Positions 60,184 through 64,000 of a stretch of DNA of 64,000 nucleotides are shown one piece after another; the stretch's first letter is position 1; each line of letters opens with the position of its first letter. This DNA comes from Manduca sexta (taxonomy: Eukaryota > Arthropoda > Insecta > Lepidoptera > Sphingidae). The position numbers and the translations under genes are program-made. Where the stretch lies: positions 15,364,913 to 15,428,912 of the forward strand of contig NC_051131.1 in the NCBI RefSeq assembly GCF_014839805.1. Direction: 5' to 3'. Under the pieces are notes generated by a model that searched no databases, was not told the DNA's origin, and saw only the letters and a list, made by a program, of their open reading frames with translations.

Positions 60184-63100
60184 CTAAAATATAATGTAGA
60201 AGTTGAGTAAACATGTTCAGATTATTATTATTGTTAAACTGTTTTCTTTAGTTTTGCAAGATTTTTCCCACATTGTGGGTAGGTTAATAATAATCTACAT
60301 AACTTACAAAGTGGATAGCTTGTCTAAGAAATATACTTATCGTTGCTGTGGCACCGCAATGGTGCAGTTAATACACCGCCGGGATATGTCGTCTCGATTA
60401 ACTGTCCTGGGTCTAGGCTCTAGACGACTTTGTGTTGCTAACTAAAAGCTTCCGTCTCAAAGTTCGGAACACACTATACACCTTGTTTCTTAACGGGGAG
60501 GTGAATTTCTCGACTCAACTTTAAAATACATAAGAATAACACTCTGATCTTGAGTAAAATATTTTAATAATGAAATGTTTTCATTCAGACAAATCTAAAG
60601 TGTCAAATTGTCATTCATTTCAGTTGCCAGTGTAATAAAAATCAGTACCCATATATTCATTTAATTAAAAATAAAGTCCAGACATGTTTAAGCTGACTTT
60701 AGTATTTCTGTCAATGCAAGTAAAAGTCGCCATTTGTTTGTTTTAGAAGGATTAATATTTTATCTTTTTACCAGCTATTTGGAGTTTGGTCATAATTATT
60801 AAGTAAAATATATTTTTTATAACAATGTTTTTGTTTAATTAATAATATATTTAATCCATATATTATAGATTCAAGTACAAGCACAGTTATTGTGCATATT
60901 AACTTTTTTTATTCCATTTAAAAGAGGAATTTGTTATATATTGGTATCAATTCGCCATATTGGCAGCAAATTATCCGGTGTTTGATTTGCAACAATTAAA
61001 CAACTTTGTTTTCATATCTTTAAAACCCTATTTGCTTAAGACTGAAATAAATACAAATGAAGTAATAATTAAAATTATGATTTTACATGGTTATTTGATT
61101 AAGACGCATGACTGACGCAAAGATAGCCTGGTTTTGGGCATTGTCCTTTGTTTAGTTCTTTTGGTTTTAGTTATTTTGAACTTTATATGAATAATTTAAT
61201 AAGAAAATATCACTTGAACTTGTTGGTCTTTTAACTGTCGATATATTTTAGTGACGGCAACAAAATTTTTATCCAATATATTAGTTACTCAGAGTTAATG
61301 TGCTTGCAAACGTAACTTTTAACCATAAGTAGGCGAGTGGAAATGGTAAACAAAATTTTGAATAGCATCTCGCTCTGAATGATTGTTTTTAACCCGATGC
61401 GGTCCCGATCATTGTTTCATCCTTTTTACATTTCGTGAGGCGCGACTCGCGATTTATCATGTTGCTGCCAACTTTATAAGTTTATTTTTAGTAATTAGCC
61501 TTTAGATATCACATTTATTTGTAATTTCGAGGATGATGGAACAATTTATGTGTAAAATAAAAATACTATTGCTTTCGAACTATGTAACAACTTACGAAAT
61601 ATAAATGAAGTATTCATTATTTTCAATTTATCGCATTTTATTTCCGCAGTGTACATAGTTGTTTCTAATGACACTATTTCAACTTGATAGTCGTTAAAGC
61701 TTTAATATACTAAAACACAGTGTTTGATAGGTGGTGGCAAGTTATTCAAGTCCAGACAGGCTTCTACCCTCGTTGCATCTGCAGTATCTATTACAGACAT
61801 CAAATATTAGTTTCATACTTGCACATAGATATAATTACACGCCCTTGCCACATGCAACATTGTGCTTAACAATAATTATATTAATATGTAACATCCAAAC
61901 TACACACTTCAATATATAACTAGAAATATGTAAATTTCGTGTACTTTTAGGCATAACGCTGCACATATATGAATACTAGAGTTAAATATTATATAATTGT
62001 TCTTGCCTTTAAAGTGTCGTTGGAATATTGTCAGAAAAATTATCATTCCTAGGTGTTAATAATTACAGTATAAATACAAACTTTATTCTCTGGGCCAAAT
62101 ATTTCGATGCTTTGCCAACAATTAGCTTCTATATTTTTTAAATTGTAATGGCTATGTACATCAAATGGACGTGCTCATTCTATCGTATTGCGCTTACGTG
62201 GTTTCGATATTAATATGTACGTAATTTAAAATGAATTATAGAATATTTTATTACCCATGTACTTAAATTGAATATCGATAGATGTTTCACAGACGTCTGT
62301 ACTGTACATTGCTTACCACGGATGAGATGACACACCATATTAGATGTTTTCATATTCAGTAGTGCCATTACGACCGTTTAGAATAATATTATGTAGTATC
62401 TACGTGTTTACATTGTAAATAAGAACTTGCGAGATCTCGTTTCTAAAATTGTCGGCATCCGACAGCACAGCAAAAGGAAGGATTAAATAAATAATAATTT
62501 GCATATGCTTATTTTATTTTATTTTATAAATACCTGCACCCAATCGTTATATCGATAGAGAATTATGTGATACGCAATAGTTACATATTTTAATATATTA
62601 ATCAGTAATACTATAAACCTGCGTGATCTTTCGTATTACTTTCCAATTTTCATAATTCTCTTTCTGTGAATAAAAAAACAATCTTATAAATATCTATTCA
62701 CATCACCTTTTCCTTTTAAGGAATTGGTTTTGATAACGCCTTTTTTAATTTTAGAGGAACAGATAAAACAATGAATACGTTTATACGTATATTATATATA
62801 GTTTATACTTTAAAGTCAACACAAGTACTGCCCTAATTTAATTAGAACTTAGCTGTGGTCATAATAAAAAAGACGTAGGTATCTACATTATTTTTTTCAA
62901 TATTGACTTAAAACATATAATCGTAATCGTATAAAAGGACTCGAAAACCACTACAAACAAAAAATACTTTATATACATATTATAAGAAATTATTAAAAGA
63001 AAAACAAATTAATCTTTTGTTTTTTATGATTATATGCACATTAAATATTTTCCGAGGGCGGTGCCCCATTTATATTGACTATTACTACAAGTGCTAACAA

Positions 63101-63568
63101 TTGAAATTAATTATCGACTGAAAAGATATTTCGTGTGTATGTAAACCATAACACCAATTAGGGTGAAGATTACATCGCTAGTCATAAAACACATTTAATT
63201 GAACCCCATATAAAAATAATAATTCTCATCTTATTTTATATCGAGTTCCCGACTCCATCTCCTAAATTCAAGGTCAAACAACAATATTAAATATTTATTT
63301 ATTTATGAAATTTTATGCTATATAATAAATTGAAGGTATATTAAAATTAACAAAAAAATAATCAAAATTCTAATTTATTTTGAGTCCTGTACCAATGAAA
63401 TCTATAAAAGATTTCGTTCAAATCAGGCCACGGAATAAAAAAATCGATGAACCAATAAAAGATTACATCAAATGAAATCGTTCAAAAACACGCATCTTAC
63501 ATTCTTTTTCTCCACATAAAATTATATTTCATACGTCTTTTTTCGATATGACTGCAAAGTGGATAAAA
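60184..63568. other. AT-rich DNA, nothing recognised
   Basis: If the terminal exon at 60102-60183 is real, this is its last intron. No other exon-like segment was found on either strand. Confidence 0.5.
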
Positions 63569-64000
63569 NNNNNNNNNNNNNNNNNNNNNNNNNNNNNNNN
63601 NNNNNNNNNNNNNNNNNNNNNNNNNNNNNNNNNNNNNNNNNNNNNNNNNNNNNNNNNNNNNNNNNNNNNNNNNNNNNNNNNNNNNNNNNNNNNNNNNNNN
63701 NNNNNNNNNNNNNNNNNNNNNNNNNNNNNNNNNNNNNNNNNNNNNNNNNNNNNNNNNNNNNNNNNNNNNNNNNNNNNNNNNNNNNNNNNNNNNNNNNNNN
63801 NNNNNNNNNNNNNNNNNNNNNNNNNNNNNNNNNNNNNNNNNNNNNNNNNNNNNNNNNNNNNNNNNNNNNNNNNNNNNNNNNNNNNNNNNNNNNNNNNNNN
63901 NNNNNNNNNNNNNNNNNNNNNNNNNNNNNNNNNNNNNNNNNNNNNNNNNNNNNNNNNNNNNNNNNNNNNNNNNNNNNNNNNNNNNNNNNNNNNNNNNNNN
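63569..64000. other. Assembly gap at the window end
   Basis: N run continuing to the last base. Confidence 0.99.

Noticed and set aside
60340..60425. tRNA-like sequence (GGTGCAGTTAATACACCGCC)
   Set aside because: No matching cloverleaf or B box; at best an old SINE head.

Overview
The window is an AT-rich, intron-containing animal genomic segment that looks lepidopteran (moth or butterfly). The evidence is the repeat content: tRNA-derived SINEs, non-autonomous Helitrons with the hairpin plus CTAG|T 3' end, RTE and jockey-like LINEs, and Penelope-derived fragments, around two insect-type genes whose exons can be joined by eye. There are two assembly gaps (18512-19011 and 63569-64000) and a patch of ambiguous bases near 17527-17560. 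No bacterial operon, CRISPR array, rRNA or intact tRNA gene was seen.

Layout. 1-18.4 kb: no complete gene, only dispersed repeats; a GC-rich CpG-bearing spot at 12.2 kb carries a possible minus-strand first coding exon (ATG GCG GAC G|GTGAGT). 19.0-19.3 kb: an open minus-strand reading frame runs into the gap and weakly resembles PIG-X. It lies head-to-head with 19333-31751 (+), a complete nine-exon mitochondrial 4-aminobutyrate aminotransferase (GABA transaminase), 487 residues, frame intact through every splice. 32.1-34.0 kb: a Helitron carrying eight exact-period 123-bp tandem units, then a hAT-type MITE with an 8-bp target duplication. 39.7-43.9 kb: a jockey-like LINE split by a 5'-truncated RTE-clade LINE. 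The RTE is bounded by an 11-bp target duplication and carries a 63-bp in-frame tandem array.

47.8-58.8 kb (+): a DnaJ homolog of the DNAJB6/mrj family. It has a probable 5' UTR exon, two J-domain exons, an extra cassette exon that was evidently copied from its neighbour, a G/F-region exon, an S/T-rich exon and a C-terminal exon. Two homopolymer runs in this gene break the expected frame. A PIF/Harbinger-like MITE and a SINE sit in its last intron. 60.1 kb: a possible 3'-terminal exon of a minus-strand gene that extends rightwards out of view.

The two recognised genes are functionally unrelated (neurotransmitter catabolism in mitochondria; a cytosolic/nuclear Hsp70 co-chaperone) and share no operon-like arrangement. 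Most of the remaining DNA is mobile-element debris at several ages. The most informative structures are the cassette exon, the nested LINEs with a perfect footprint, and the head-to-head 5' end of the transaminase.
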